Assembly (NCBI GenBank): GCA_963807235.1
Contig: CAWEBF010000015.1
Coordinates: forward strand, 1 to 64,000
Source of the DNA: CAWEBF01 sp963807235
GTDB taxonomy: Bacteria; Acidobacteriota; Vicinamibacteria; Vicinamibacterales; UBA2999
Length of the DNA: 64,000 nucleotides
Direction: 5' to 3'
A program made the translations under genes and the position numbers. Position 1 is the stretch's first letter. Each line of letters starts with the position of its first letter. Shown here one piece after another: positions 53,822 through 63,907 of the stretch. The notes below the pieces were generated by a model. It had not been told where the DNA came from. It made no database searches and saw nothing but the letters and a program-made list of their open reading frames with translations.

Positions 53822-55964
53822 TTATTCCACCCAGTGCAGGACGTTGCGTACGATCGACCAGCGTGGCTGGCGGGGCGCGGCATCCTGGCCGAGAATCCAG
53901 TGTTTGTAGGCGGCGTCCAACGTGCCATCCTTGCGCTTGAGGGCAATCCAGGTGTTCACGAAGGCCGCCAGCCGCTCGTCGCCTTTGCCAATCGGGTACG
54001 CCAGCGGCACGTGGATTGGGGCGGGGCCCGGCACGGCGACGGAGTAGGCCGGGTACATCAGCGTCCAGGCGGACCCGCGCTCGGCTGGCAACGCCAGGGC
54101 GTCGGCGTGCATGGTCGCCGGGTCGAACAGCGGCTCGATCCCACCTGCGTGCACCTTGAACACGGCACGTGGCAGCAATTCCTGGAGCTTCTGGACGTAG
54201 TACGGCACGTCGGGCACGGCGATCGTCAGCGCCCCGCGATCGCGAATCGCGTCCCAGCTGGCGTACTGATCGCGCTGGCCGTCCGGCACGACGAACGCCA
54301 GGGTCTCGTCCAGATACGACTCCGAGAACAGCATCTCCCGCGCGCGGTTCGTCGTCACGAGGACACCGGACATCACAAGGTCGCAGTACCCTCCGCCAGC
54401 TGCTCCGCCAGCCGGTCGCGATCCACCGGCACGAACGCCAGGGTGACGCCCATCTCGCGCGCCAGCCGGTGCGCCAGCTCCACGTCGAAGCCCACCAGTT
54501 CTCCGGCCCGGTTGAAGAAGGCGAATGGCAGCGAGTCCTGCAGGTAGCCGACCCGCAGCACGCCGCGCGCGTCGATGGCGTCGAGCGGCGGCAGGGTCGT
54601 GACCGGCGCCGGAGACACGCGCCCGGGCGACGGTGGCGCTCACCGGCTCCTGGAGCAAGTGCATCGACGCCAGCACCTGATCCTTCGAATAGTCCTGGGA
54701 AACGCCAGACGGCGAACAGCAGCCGTGTGCCGCCGAGGACGGGATCGCCAGCGCCGCGGTGATGCCCGCGTACGACAGCAGCGGTCCGCGCCGCCAGCGC
54801 AGGTGGCCGGTGACGGCGCAGGCGACCAGGAGCGCCACCGTCAGCGTGTGCACGGCCGCCACCAGCGACCCCACGCGCGCGTTGATGACGCCGGTGGCGA
54901 GAAACAACTGGAACGTGTCGGCGGGAATCCGGAACTGGTCGAGCAGGAACGGCACCGCGGCATTCAGGCTGCCGAAGAAGGTGACGAGCCCGGCCAGCGC
55001 CAGCTGGGGATAGTCCGACAGCGGCACCAGCGCGTCAGCGAACCATCCCGCGAACAGCACGAAGCTCAGGGAAAGCAGCTTTCCCGTGTGCGGGAAGTTG
55101 AAGGAAGCTGGCACGATGACCTCGGTCAGCCGGCCCGGCTCCGCGTCGCCGGGATCGAGCCGGTCGAGCAGCGTGCGGCTGGCCTGCATCAGGCCCGGCA
55201 GCACGATGAAGAGGTCGCCGGCGATGAAGGCGGTCAGCAGCGGTCGCGCGACTCGCCCAGCATGTCCCTGGCCCGGATGGGCGTGAGCGCGGCGACCAGC
55301 CCGGGCAGCACCCACAGGCTGACCAGCAGGGCCACCGCGACGTAGGCCACGAGGTAGATCTGCAGGCGGCTCAATTGCTCCAGCCCAAGCGTTCCGGCCG
55401 CGTTGGCGGCAATCGCAAACAGTCCATAGGGCGTCAGGCGCGTCACGAAGCGGGTGGCCGCCGAGATCGCGTCCCGGGCGACCTGCAGCACGTCGAGCAG
55501 GCGCTCCCTGCGCTCACACCGACCAGGGCGACGCCGAGAATCAGCGAGAACAGCACCACGGCCGGCACGACGTTGTTCGCCAGGGAGTTGAACGGGTTCG
55601 CGGGGATGTACAGGTCGATGAAGTTGAAGGCGGGCCGCCGCTCGACCAGGCTCGAGCTGAAAAACGAGGCGTTCTGCACCGCCGGAAACGTCAGCGGGAT
55701 CAGGAATGCGAACGACGAGCGCCAGGACCCACAGCCCGCCGATGACGGCCGCGGCGCGCAGGCCCAGCATCGCGGAGTTCGGCCGGCCGAAGCGACCCGA
55801 GGCTGGCGACGATCGAGACGGTGATGTACGGCAGCACCATCATCTGGAGCAGCTTGACGAAGCCGTCGGCCGCCCACTTCAGCGCCGCCGCCTGCTCGCC
55901 GAAGAACAGGCCGGTGAGCGATGCCCAGAGCCAGCCCGGCGAGGATCTGTCGCGAGAAGGACAT
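53822..55964 (-). CDS. dicarboxylate/glutamate symporter fused to a solute-binding domain (frameshifted)
   Basis: About 710 residues from the ATG at 55964 (MSFSRQILAGLALGIA). Part one is a DAACS-type Na+ or H+ symporter: LKWAADGFVKLLQMMVLPYITVSIVASLG, NPFNSLANNVVPAVVLFSLILGVAL, ATRFVTRLTPYGLFAIAANAAG, then ASFNFPHTGKLLSLSFVLFAGWFADA. Part two begins near 54640 with a type 3 solute-binding domain: DAIDARGVLRVGYLQDSLPFAFFNRAGELVGFDVELAHRLA, then YCDLVMSGVLVTTNRAREMLFSESY, ending ILGQDAAPRQPRWSIVRNVLHWVE. At least six frame changes (about 55790, 55720, 55500, 55250, 54630 and 54390) break it. Such fusions present the binding domain directly to the carrier. It heads the run down to 51152. Confidence 0.75.
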
Positions 55965-56165
55965 GAGGCTGTGGACAGGAAAAGCAAGAAGACGACCGCC
56001 TCCGCAGGGCTGCGGGTGGGGCAAATCCTCCCCAATTACCGTCAGTCGCCAAGCCGCTGACGGTATGTCGTGATTGATGCCACCGGCGGGTAGCGGTGGA
56101 CAGGTCGTCGGCAGGTGGGGAGGCTTCCCGCCGACGGGTTGTGACCTGAAGCGCGTGCCCCCGGA

Positions 56166-56706
56166 TTACGACTTCTTCGGCGGGTAGTTCTTGAACATCT
56201 TCGCCACGGCGCTGGTGATGTTCTTGTCCCGCTTGTCGGCCTTCGCCTGCGCGTCGACTTCCTTGACCCCCATGCCCCGCCACACGACTTCCTGTTGGCC
56301 GCATCGGCGATGTCGATGACCAGCGTGCCGACCAGGATTTCGTTGACGCGCACGTTGGTCGTGGCGTGCCCCAGCCACCCCCGTACCGGTAGCCGTACCC
56401 GCCGTAGCCACCGCCCGTGCTGTAGGCGGTGATGTCCTGCTTCTTGTCGAACGCGACATGGTAGACGACCGCAATGTCCGGCGCGGCGTCGTTCTTGCTT
56501 CAACCCCTTGCCGCAAGCTCGGCCTCGATGGCGGCGACAATCCGGTTGTCGACCAGCGGATCCCCGACCTTGGTCCCGTCCTTGAGCGTATAGGTCTTGA
56601 ACTTCGAAAAGTCAGCCGTCTTGTCGAAGTCGAAGCTGGTTTTCTGCGCCAGCGCGAGTGCTGGAACCAACAGAGCGATCGCTGCTGCTGCAAGCACTGA
56701 CTTCAT
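56166..56706 (-). CDS. DUF4136 exported protein (frameshifted)
   Basis: About 180 residues; ATGs at 56709 and 56706 follow AAGGAGG, and the second is better spaced. Signal peptide MKSVLAAAAIALLVPALALAQ, then KTSFDFDKTADFSKFKTYTLKDGTKVGDPLVDNRIVAAIEAELAARG, the DUF4136 opening. Later frames give APDIAVVYHVAFDKKQDITAYS, a Gly/Tyr run, VRVNEILVGTLVIDIADAANRK, and the end ITSAVAKMFKNYPPKKS. Three frame changes lie near 56500, 56380 and 56290. The second of three DUF4136 genes in the window. It is seven to ten bases downstream of the barrel gene at 56717. Confidence 0.75.
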
Positions 56707-56716
56707 CATGTCCTCC

Positions 56717-57405
56717 TTAGAAGCGGAATCCGAATGTCAGCGGGTAGTACCTGCCGTTCGTGTTGCCGCCCGTTCCTGCCGCGCCGGCATCGGCGTCGCG
56801 GTCTGGAATCTCCGGTCCGGCCACGTAGTGATACCGCATCTCGACGAAGAACTCGGACGACTCACCGATGCCGAACCCGACGCCGCCGCCGACGTTGAAC
56901 CCGAAGTCCCAGCCGCCGCGCGATCCGATGACGTCGCTCGACTGGGTACGTGCCGCAGACGTACCAGTAGGGATCGCAGATGACGCCGTTGCCGACGTAC
57001 TCCGTGATCTCGACGCTGCGGTGGTACAAGCCAGGGCCGACGACGATATAGGGGCGAACCGCGCTCCCGGCCGGCGTCAGGTTCGCGACGAGGTTGAAGT
57101 CCAGCTGGTGGGTCTTGTGGTTGGCCGAGAATCGGGTCGCCCCGTGAGAAGCGGAACGTCGTCCTTGATGTCGAACCAGCGGTAGGCGTACTCGAACTGG
57201 AACGCCGATGCGGTCGCTGGCATCGAAGGTGACGCCGATGGCCGGGCCCCAGCCGGTCCCGAAGTGCTCGCCGAGATCGCCGGCGTTGAAAGTGGGCCCG
57301 CCGCCCAGGTTCACGTGAATCGTCTTGTCCTGCGCCGCTGCCGACCGCCGGCGTGAGCGCCAAGAGCGCCGCGCCGATGAAAACACAACCTGCCAATCGC
57401 ATCAT
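56717..57405 (-). CDS. outer-membrane beta-barrel protein (frameshifted)
   Basis: Start at 57405 with the signal MMRLAGCVFIGAALLALTPAVG. Frame changes near 57335, 57215, 57150 and 56955 join QDKTIHVNLGGGPTFNAGDLGEHFG, GWGPAIGVTFDASDRI, FDFNLVANLTPAGSAVRPYIVVGPGLYHRSVEITEYVG and GFNVGGGVGFGIGESSEFFVEMRYHYVAGPE. It ends in YYPLTFGFRF with the final aromatic residue of outer-membrane barrels. It resembles small OmpA/OprF-like eight-stranded barrels. Cotranscribed with the DUF4136 gene that follows. The shared 32-base element lies about 135 bases upstream. Confidence 0.65.
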
Positions 57406-57539
57406 GTCAACTGCCTCCCGGCCACTGCAGGGAGCAAGAGGCAGGCCACGTCACGCAGACTCAGCAAAGCGGCGGCATTTCGCGGCCGAAGCTCGCGCGG
57501 CAGGGGACGGCGCGGCCGGCGCGCGGCGGGGCTTCGCAC

Positions 57540-57571
57540 AAGCCGCCGAGAGCGTGATGACAACATACGGT
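57540..57571. repeat. 32-base conserved element, copy 2
   Basis: Begins AAGCCGCCGAGAG and ends GACAACATACGGT, like the copy at 32188-32218, with a middle one base longer. It lies in the divergent region between the leftward barrel gene (start 57405) and the rightward D15 barrel gene (start 57655). Confidence 0.45.
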
Positions 57572-57654
57572 GACGCCGCGGCGTCACCGACGCTGAACGC
57601 GTCGTGATCGACGAGACTTAACGACGGTCCATGTCTTGCACTCAGGCCAGTGAC

Positions 57655-58845
57655 ATGACCGCCCGCCTGCTGCTCGCGTCGATCCTCACTGTGATGCCGG
57701 CGCTGGCGCCGGCCCAGGAGACGCGCACCGCGGCGATCACCGCCGAACAGGCCGAAAAGGCCACGCGTCTCGCCCCGTACGAGCCGCACTGGGCCGAGAA
57801 CCTGCTGCTGAGCGTGCGCCAGGCGCTCGTCGAGCAGCCCGCGGGCTTCTATCCCTACTTCGACAGCGTCTACAGCGGCGGCGGATTCACGCTCGGCGCC
57901 GGGTACCGCCAGCTTCACCGGCGATCGCACGCAGTGGAACGTCGCCGGGTTGTATTCGGCGAAAGGCTACAAGCTGATCGAGGCGGGCGTCATCTCGCCA
58001 GGTCACTGCTCCGGCCGCCTCGATCTCCGCGGCACGGCGTCGTGGCGGGACGCCACGCAGGTGGCGTACCACGGCCTGGGCATCGACAGCCCCGCGGACC
58101 TCGACACCGGCGTTTCGCATGCAGCAGGCCTACGTCGGCGGCGACGTGACCGTGCGGCCGCACCGCTGGGTGCTGCTCACGGCGGCGCCTGCGTTCGAAG
58201 ACTACACGCTGAAGGATCCCACCGGGGCATCCTCGTCCCGGTCGAGGACGCGTTCACGCCCGAAACGCGCCCCGGGCGTCGGCGTGGATCCCGCCTACCT
58301 GCACACGACGGCGTCGGCGGCGTTCGACTGGCGGCCGGCCGCCGACTACGCGCGGCGCGGCGGGCTCTACAGGATCGCCCGCCATCACTACGCCGACCGG
58401 GACGGCACCTACAGCTTCGACCGTCTCGAGGCCGAAGTCGTGCAGCACATTCCGATCCTGCGAGAGAACTGGGTGATCTCGATGCGCGGCCGGCTGGAGA
58501 CGACGCTCGACGATGACGATCAGGTGCCGTATTTCCTGCTGCCGTCGCTTGGCAGCGGCAGCACGCTGCGCGGCTACAGCAGCTGGCGCTTCCGCGATCG
58601 CCACGCGATGCTGCTGTCGGGCGAGTGGCGGTGGATCCCGAATCGCATGGCGATCGACATGGCGTTCTTCTACGACACCGGCATGGTCGCGCCCCGCCTC
58701 GACGCGATCGCGCTCGGCTCGTTCGTCAGCGACTTCGGCGTCGGCGTGCGGTTTCACGCGCCGGCGCGCGACGCCGCTGCGCATCGAGCTCGCGAAAGGG
58801 TCCGAGGGCATGCAGCTCGTGTTCGCCGCGAGCGCGGCGTTCTGA
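57655..58845 (+). CDS. D15/Omp85-type outer-membrane barrel protein (frameshifted)
   Basis: About 395 residues from the ATG at 57655 (MTARLLLASILTVMPALAPAQ, signal peptide). A helical segment follows (EQAEKATRLAPYEPHWAENLLLSVRQALVEQP), then barrel strands: FDSVYSGGGFTLGAGYR, TQWNVAGLYSAKGYKLIEAGV and MQQAYVGGDVTVRPHRWVLLTAAPAFEDYTL. The Omp85 signature is FLLPSLGSGSTLRGYSSWRFRDRHAMLLSGEWRWI, matching the barrel loop-6 region of surface antigen D15 proteins. The end is ELAKGSEGMQLVFAASAAF with the terminal Phe. Four frame changes lie near 57905, 58115, 58230 and 58775. No POTRA domain is evident. Probably cotranscribed with the gene two bases downstream. Confidence 0.65.
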
Positions 58846-58847
58846 TC

Positions 58848-60521
58848 ATGACCGACATCAACACGACTCGTTGCGCCGACTCGGACTGTGCTGTCTGCTG
58901 GCCGCCGCGCCGCGTGCTGCTCGCCGGCGCCGAACGCGCGCTTCTTCGACGACGATCCGCTGACACGGGAGCCCGAGACGCAGGACGCCTCGAAGGTGAG
59001 CGAGTGGGAGATCGATCTCGTTCATCGATCTGGCGACCAATCTCTTCGGCCGTCCCGGCGATCCGGCGCCCGACGTGCGCGCGCGCAACGTCAACACGAT
59101 CGACGAAGTGCCGGACTCGAGCTGGTTCACCAACCGCATCCTGGCGCAGCCGCTGACGCCCGGACGAGGTGTCACGCGGCCCGCTCACCGGCACCGGACC
59201 GGCACCAGGACAATGGAGCGTGGTCTCCCGCAAGCTGGCCGGGCTTCGCGCCAGGCTTCACGATGCGGGACTCGCGCGGCGATCTCTGGTTCGTGTCCTT
59301 CGATGCCGCGGGCCATCCCGAAGCGGCCACCGGCGCCATCATGGTCGCCAACAAGCTCTTCTGGGCGCTCGGGTACTGGCAGGTGGAGAACTACCTGGTC
59401 ACCGTCACCGCCGGACCAGATCGTCATCTCCGAGAAGGCGACCTTCACGCCGCCGTCCGGACGGGAGCGGCCGATGGAGGCGCGCGATCTGGACGACGTC
59501 TTCAAGCGTGCGCACCGAAGCGCCGACGGCAGCTATCGGGCCGTCGCCGCCCGCGCCGTGCCCGGCCGTCCGATCGGCGGCTTCCGCTACTACGGCACGC
59601 GCCCCGACGATCCGAACGACGTCGTGCCGCACGAGCACCGCCGCGAGCTGCGCGCACTGAAGGTGTTCGGCGCGTGGACCAACCTGGTGGACATGAAGGC
59701 CGGCAACACGCTCGACACCGTCGTGGTCGAGAACGGCCGCAGCGTCGTGCGGCACTACCTGCAGGATGTCGGCTCCACGTTCGGCACCGGCGCCAACGGC
59801 CCTCGCGAGTACGACGAAGGGTGGGAGTTGCTCTACGACGGCGGCACTGACCCGCAAGCGGCTGGTGCGCCTCGGCTTCGTCTTCGAGCCGTGGCAGACG
59901 GTGGAGTACGTCGAGCACCCCGCCATCGGGCGATTCGAGGGCGACGAGTTCGATCCCCGGGGATGGCGGCCGCGCGTCGCGACGGCGGCGTTCCTGCGCG
60001 CACGCGCCGACGACAACTTCTGGGCGGCGCGCCGCGTGGCCGCATTCACCGACGACGATGATCCGCAGCGCGGTCGCGACGGGCGCGCTACTCCGATCCC
60101 GCCGCCGAGGCGCTGCTCGGCGACGTCCTGATCAAGCGCCGCGCAGAAGATCGCGGCCGCGTATCTGCCCGGCGATCAACCCGCTGGTCGACTTCGCGCT
60201 CTCCGGCGATGGCCGTCTCAGCTTCCGCAATGCCGCCGTGGACGCCGGCGTCGGCCACGCCGCCCGCCGAGCGGCTACAGCGCGAGCTGGGCGGAGTTCG
60301 ACAACGCGACTGGCCAGGCGCGGCCGCTCGGCACGGCCACGACGTCGCTGTCGAACGAGATCGCCGCGCCCGGCGTCGCTGTCCACGGCGGGAGCGCTTC
60401 GTGCGAGTCCAGGTCTCGGCGATCGGACCCGCACCGGCGGAGTGGACGCGCGCCCGTTGACGTATACTTCCGGCGAAGCCGGGCGGCTGGCGCCTCGTCG
60501 GCCTCGACGCGAGTTCCCTAG
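58848..60521 (+). CDS. large exported protein of unknown function (heavily frameshifted)
   Basis: ATG at 58848, two bases after the barrel gene. Joined frames give about 555 residues: a signal region (GLCCLLAAA), then FFDDDPLTREPETQDASKVSEWEID, PDVRARNVNTIDEVPDSSWFTNRIL, DLWFVSFDAAGHPEAATGAIMVANKLFWALGYWQVENYLV, and HRRELRALKVFGAWTNLVDMKAGNTLDTVV. Near the end come VDFALSGDGRLSFRNAAVDAG and a closing VDVYFRRS followed by WRLVGLDA. More than eight frame changes lie near 58905, 59030, 59165, 59410, 59850, 60050, 60150 and 60270. The end near 60521 is approximate. I recognise no family, but the neighbouring genes all encode envelope proteins. Confidence 0.55.
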
Positions 60522-60538
60522 GCGGCGCGGGACAATTC

Positions 60539-61135
60539 ATGATGCAACCACCCAAATCGACAATCGTGGCGCTGGCCGCGGCGATCGCCGCGGCGCTGGT
60601 GATTCACGTCGGTCATCGAGGGGGTCGACGTGCACGTCGAGCACGACAAGACCTTCGACTTCCGCCCGGTGCGCACCTGGGCGTGGAACCCTGCAGGCCC
60701 GGGCGACGTCAAGATGGCGCGCACCCAGGACGGACGATCCGAGCCGCCATGAAGGCAAGCGCTTCGAGCCGACGCTCGTGGATGCGGTGTCGACCGAGAT
60801 GACCCGTCTCGGGCTGACAGCAGGCCGCGTCCGGCGCCCGACCTGACGGTCACCTACTTCGTGCTGCTCACGACCAACATGTCCACCCAGACGCTCGGTC
60901 AGTTCCTGCCCGCCACGTCGGCGTGGGGCCTGCCGCCGTTCTGCATCGGCCACCCAGTCGATGAAGGTGATGAACCAGGGCTCGCTGGTCCTCGATTTGA
61001 GCGCCAACGGCGCCGTGGTGTGGCGCGGCGTGGCGCAGGCGAAGATCGAGCTCGGCGCCGATGACAAGAAGCGCGAGGCACTGCTTCGCGGAGGCAGTGC
61101 GGGATCTGCTCCGGCGCTACCCGCCGAAGCGCTAG
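60539..61135 (+). CDS. DUF4136 exported protein (frameshifted)
   Basis: Two adjacent ATGs at 60539 and 60542 open MMQPPKSTIVALAAAIAAALVIH, a signal peptide. Further frames give VDVHVEHDKTFDFRPVRTWAWNP, GKRFEPTLVDAVSTEMTRLGL, PDLTVTYFVLLTTNMSTQTLGQFLP, MNQGSLVLDLSANGAVVWRGVAQAKIE and the end EAVRDLLRRYPPKR with the stop at 61133-61135. The D-F-R-TWAW opening, the LxVDL strand and the terminal YPPK match the other DUF4136 proteins here, above all the one at 56166 (YPPKKS). Frame changes lie near 60615, 60730, 60840, 60945 and 61085. Confidence 0.7.
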
Positions 61136-61173
61136 CCGGTCAGCCAGCCATCGGCCGCGGGAGTGATGCACCC

Positions 61174-62020
61174 ATGAGCCACAACGACTTGAGCAGCGCG
61201 ACGCCACAATCGGACCGCTCGCCGCGCCACATGGATCCGCCCCCTCTGTCGGTCAACGTGGAGGTGGAGTTCGACGCGCGTTCGCGGCGCGGCCCGATGC
61301 GGTCCGTCAACGAGGACCACTACCTGATCCTGCGCCTGGGGAGACATCAGGAAACGCTCATGACGAGCCTCCCTGACGGAGAGAAACCTCCCCGTTTCGA
61401 TGAGCATCGCATACGGGATGGTGATCGCCGACGGCCTTGGGCTGGCAGGAGGGGTCGCGAGCCGGCTCGCCATCACCACGCTCGCCTACCTGGCGGTCCA
61501 GCGCGGCAAGTGGAACGTGAGAATCGACGAAGCGATCGCCGAGGAAGTGATGGATCGAGTCGAACAGTTCTATCGGGACGTCGATGCCACGCTGGTCCAG
61601 GCGGACAATTACAGTCCGGTCAGACTGCAGACGACGTTGACCGCCGTGTGCACCGCCGGCAGCGACCTGTTCTTCGCGCACGTGGGACACTCGCGCGCCT
61701 ACCTGTTTCGCGACGGCGAGATCCTGCAGCTGACGCACGACCACAGGCAGGATCGCTGCCACACGCTCACGGAAACAATCGGGAAACTCGGCGCCAGCCC
61801 GAAGATTGACGTCGAACGCCTTGGCCTGCTGGACGGCGACGCCATCCTGCTGTGCACAAACGGCCTCACCGACGTCGTGCCCGACGCGCGCATCGCGGAT
61901 GCGCTGCGGCTGCATGCCACCCCCCAGGATCGGTGCCGTGCGCTGGTGAATCTTGTCATCGCCGCCGAAGGGACCGACGACGCCACCGTGCTGGTGGCGC
62001 AGTACCGTATTCACGAGTAG
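61174..62020 (+). CDS. PP2C-family phosphatase-like protein with altered metal site (one frameshift)
   Basis: About 282 residues from the ATG at 61174. The frame changes near 61385. PP2C motifs can be followed: SRRGPMRSVNEDHYLILRLGR (motif 1, with the Glu-Asp pair), GMVIADGLGLAGGVAS (Asp-Gly kept), LTAVCTAGSDLFFAHVGHSRAYLFRDG (GDSR is GHSR here), LTHDHRQD, then ILLCTNGLTDVV where the usual SDGL Asp is Asn, and AEGTDDATVLVAQY at the end in place of DN. One metal ligand is therefore replaced and others are altered, so activity may be reduced or lost. It would be the natural opponent of Hanks-type kinases such as the one at 590, though not linked to it. No signal peptide: cytoplasmic. Confidence 0.8.
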
Positions 62021-62086
62021 GAGGATCCCTCGCGGGTCCTTCTCCAGACACGCGCGCCAGCCGCCCTCTCGCCTATTATTGGCGGC

Positions 62087-63907
62087 ATGCGCACCTGTCC
62101 ATCAGCCCCCTGCCTCCCTGGTCTGCTGGTTTTCATCACGTTCGGCCTTGCCTGCGGCGGATCCACGCCGGCCCAGCCCCCGGCCGAGGACGCACGCGCG
62201 TTTCTGACCAACGCCAACGACGCGCTGCTGCGGCTGGGGATCGAGGCCGCACGCGCCGGCTGGGTGCAGCAGACGTTCATCACCGTGGACACGGAGGCCA
62301 TGAACGCCCGCGCCAGCGAGGCCTTCATGACGGCGGCTACCGGCTTCGCGAAACGGGCGACGCAGTACGACGGCGTCGAGCTGCCCGCGGACCAACGGCG
62401 CCAGCTGACGGTGCTCAAGAACTTCCTCACGATGGCCGCGCCGGCCGATCCGAAAGAGGCGACCGAGCTGTCGGAGATCGCGGCGGCGCTCGACGGCATG
62501 TACGGCCGCGGCAAATACTGTCCCGGCGGCGAGACGGGCGACGCCTGCCTGGACATCGAGGAGATCACCGAGATCCTGGCCAAGGACCGGAACCCGGCAC
62601 GCCTGCTCGAGGCGTGGGACGGCTGGCACTCGATCGCGCCGCCTATGAAGAAGGGCTACGCACGGTTCGTCGAACTGTCCAACAAGGGCGCCCGCGAGCT
62701 GGGATTCGCCGATACGGGCGCGATGTGGCGCTCCAAGTACGACATGCCGGCCGACGCCTTCGCCAAGGAACTCGACCGGCTCTGGGAACAGCTCCGGCCG
62801 TTGTACGTCTCCCTCCACACCTACGTCCGCGCCCGGATGCGCCAGCGCTATGGCGACGTGGTCCCTCCCGACGGTCCGATCCCCGCACATCTGCTCGGCA
62901 ACATCTGGGCGCAGGACTGGTCCAACCTGTATGACGACGTGGCGCCGGCGGGAGGGGCCCGCACGGTGGACCTGACGCCGGTCCTCCGCGCCAGGCGCGT
63001 GACCCCGGCCGAGATGACCCGCTACGGCGAGCGCTTCTTCACCTCGCTCGGATTCGAGCCGCTCCCCGCGACCTTCTGGGAGCGTTCGCTCTTCGTGAAA
63101 CCGCGCGATCGCGAGGTGGTGTGCCACGCCAGCGCATGGAACATCAACCAGGTGGACGACCTCCGCTTCAAGATGTGCATCGACCAGACGGCGGAAGACT
63201 TCACCACCATCCACCACGAGCTGGGACACAACTTCTATGCGCGCGCGTATTCCGGTCAGCCGCCCATCTTTCGCGACAGCGCGAACGACGGCTTCCACGA
63301 GGCGATCGGCGACACGATCGCGCTCTCGGTCACGCCGGAATATCTGGTGAAGGTCGGCCTGATCCCCACGGCGCCCGACGCGTCGAGCGACATCGGCCTC
63401 CTGCTCCGCACGGCCCTGGAGCGCCTGGCGTTCCTGCCATTCAGCCTCGTGGTGGACGGCTGGCGGTGGCAGGTGTTTAACGGAACCGTTACACCAGACG
63501 GATACAACAAGGCCTGGTGGGATTTGCGCGAGCGTTACCAGGGCATCCGGGCGGCGTCGGCGCGTGGCGAGGAGTTCTTCGATCCGGGCGCCAATTACCA
63601 CATTCCCGGCAACACGCCGTACACCCGGTACTTCCTGGCGGCCATCCTTCAGTTCCAGTTCCACCGCGCGCTCGCACAGGCGGCCGGCTGCACGGCGCCG
63701 CTGCATCGGTGCTCGATCTACGGCAATGCCGAAGCGGGCCGGCGGCTGAAGACCGCGCTGGAGATGGGCGCGTCGAAGCCCTGGCCCGACACGCTCGAGG
63801 CCCTGACCGGCCAACGACAAATGGACGCCAGCGCGATGGCCGACTACTACGCCCCGCTCAAGGCGTGGCTCGACCAGCAGAACCAGGGGCAGAAGGCCGG
63901 GTGGTAG
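62087..63907 (+). CDS. M2-family metallopeptidase lipoprotein (ACE-like peptidyl dipeptidase)
   Basis: 606 residues, intact. The signal ends in FITFGLAC, with Cys23 in a lipobox, followed by GGSTPAQPPAEDARAF. The peptidase M2 fold covers the rest: AFLTNANDALLRLGIEAARAGWVQQTFI near the start and YGRGKYCPG. The zinc site is HHELGH (His377, Glu378, His381) with the third ligand Glu405 in FHEAIGD, the same spacing as in angiotensin-converting enzyme. Further conserved blocks are NIWAQDWSNLYDDV, VCHASAWNI, KMCIDQTAEDFTTIHHELGHNFY and PYTRYFLAAILQFQFHRAL. It would remove C-terminal dipeptides from peptides at the cell surface. The following gene starts inside its last codons. Confidence 0.95.
   Translation: MRTCPSAPCLPGLLVFITFGLACGGSTPAQPPAEDARAFLTNANDALLRLGIEAARAGWVQQTFITVDTEAMNARASEAFMTAATGFAKRATQYDGVELPADQRRQLTVLKNFLTMAAPADPKEATELSEIAAALDGMYGRGKYCPGGETGDACLDIEEITEILAKDRNPARLLEAWDGWHSIAPPMKKGYARFVELSNKGARELGFADTGAMWRSKYDMPADAFAKELDRLWEQLRPLYVSLHTYVRARMRQRYGDVVPPDGPIPAHLLGNIWAQDWSNLYDDVAPAGGARTVDLTPVLRARRVTPAEMTRYGERFFTSLGFEPLPATFWERSLFVKPRDREVVCHASAWNINQVDDLRFKMCIDQTAEDFTTIHHELGHNFYARAYSGQPPIFRDSANDGFHEAIGDTIALSVTPEYLVKVGLIPTAPDASSDIGLLLRTALERLAFLPFSLVVDGWRWQVFNGTVTPDGYNKAWWDLRERYQGIRAASARGEEFFDPGANYHIPGNTPYTRYFLAAILQFQFHRALAQAAGCTAPLHRCSIYGNAEAGRRLKTALEMGASKPWPDTLEALTGQRQMDASAMADYYAPLKAWLDQQNQGQKAGW

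Noticed and set aside
62102..63820. Leftward 572-residue ORF
   Set aside because: Antisense shadow of the intact M2 peptidase.
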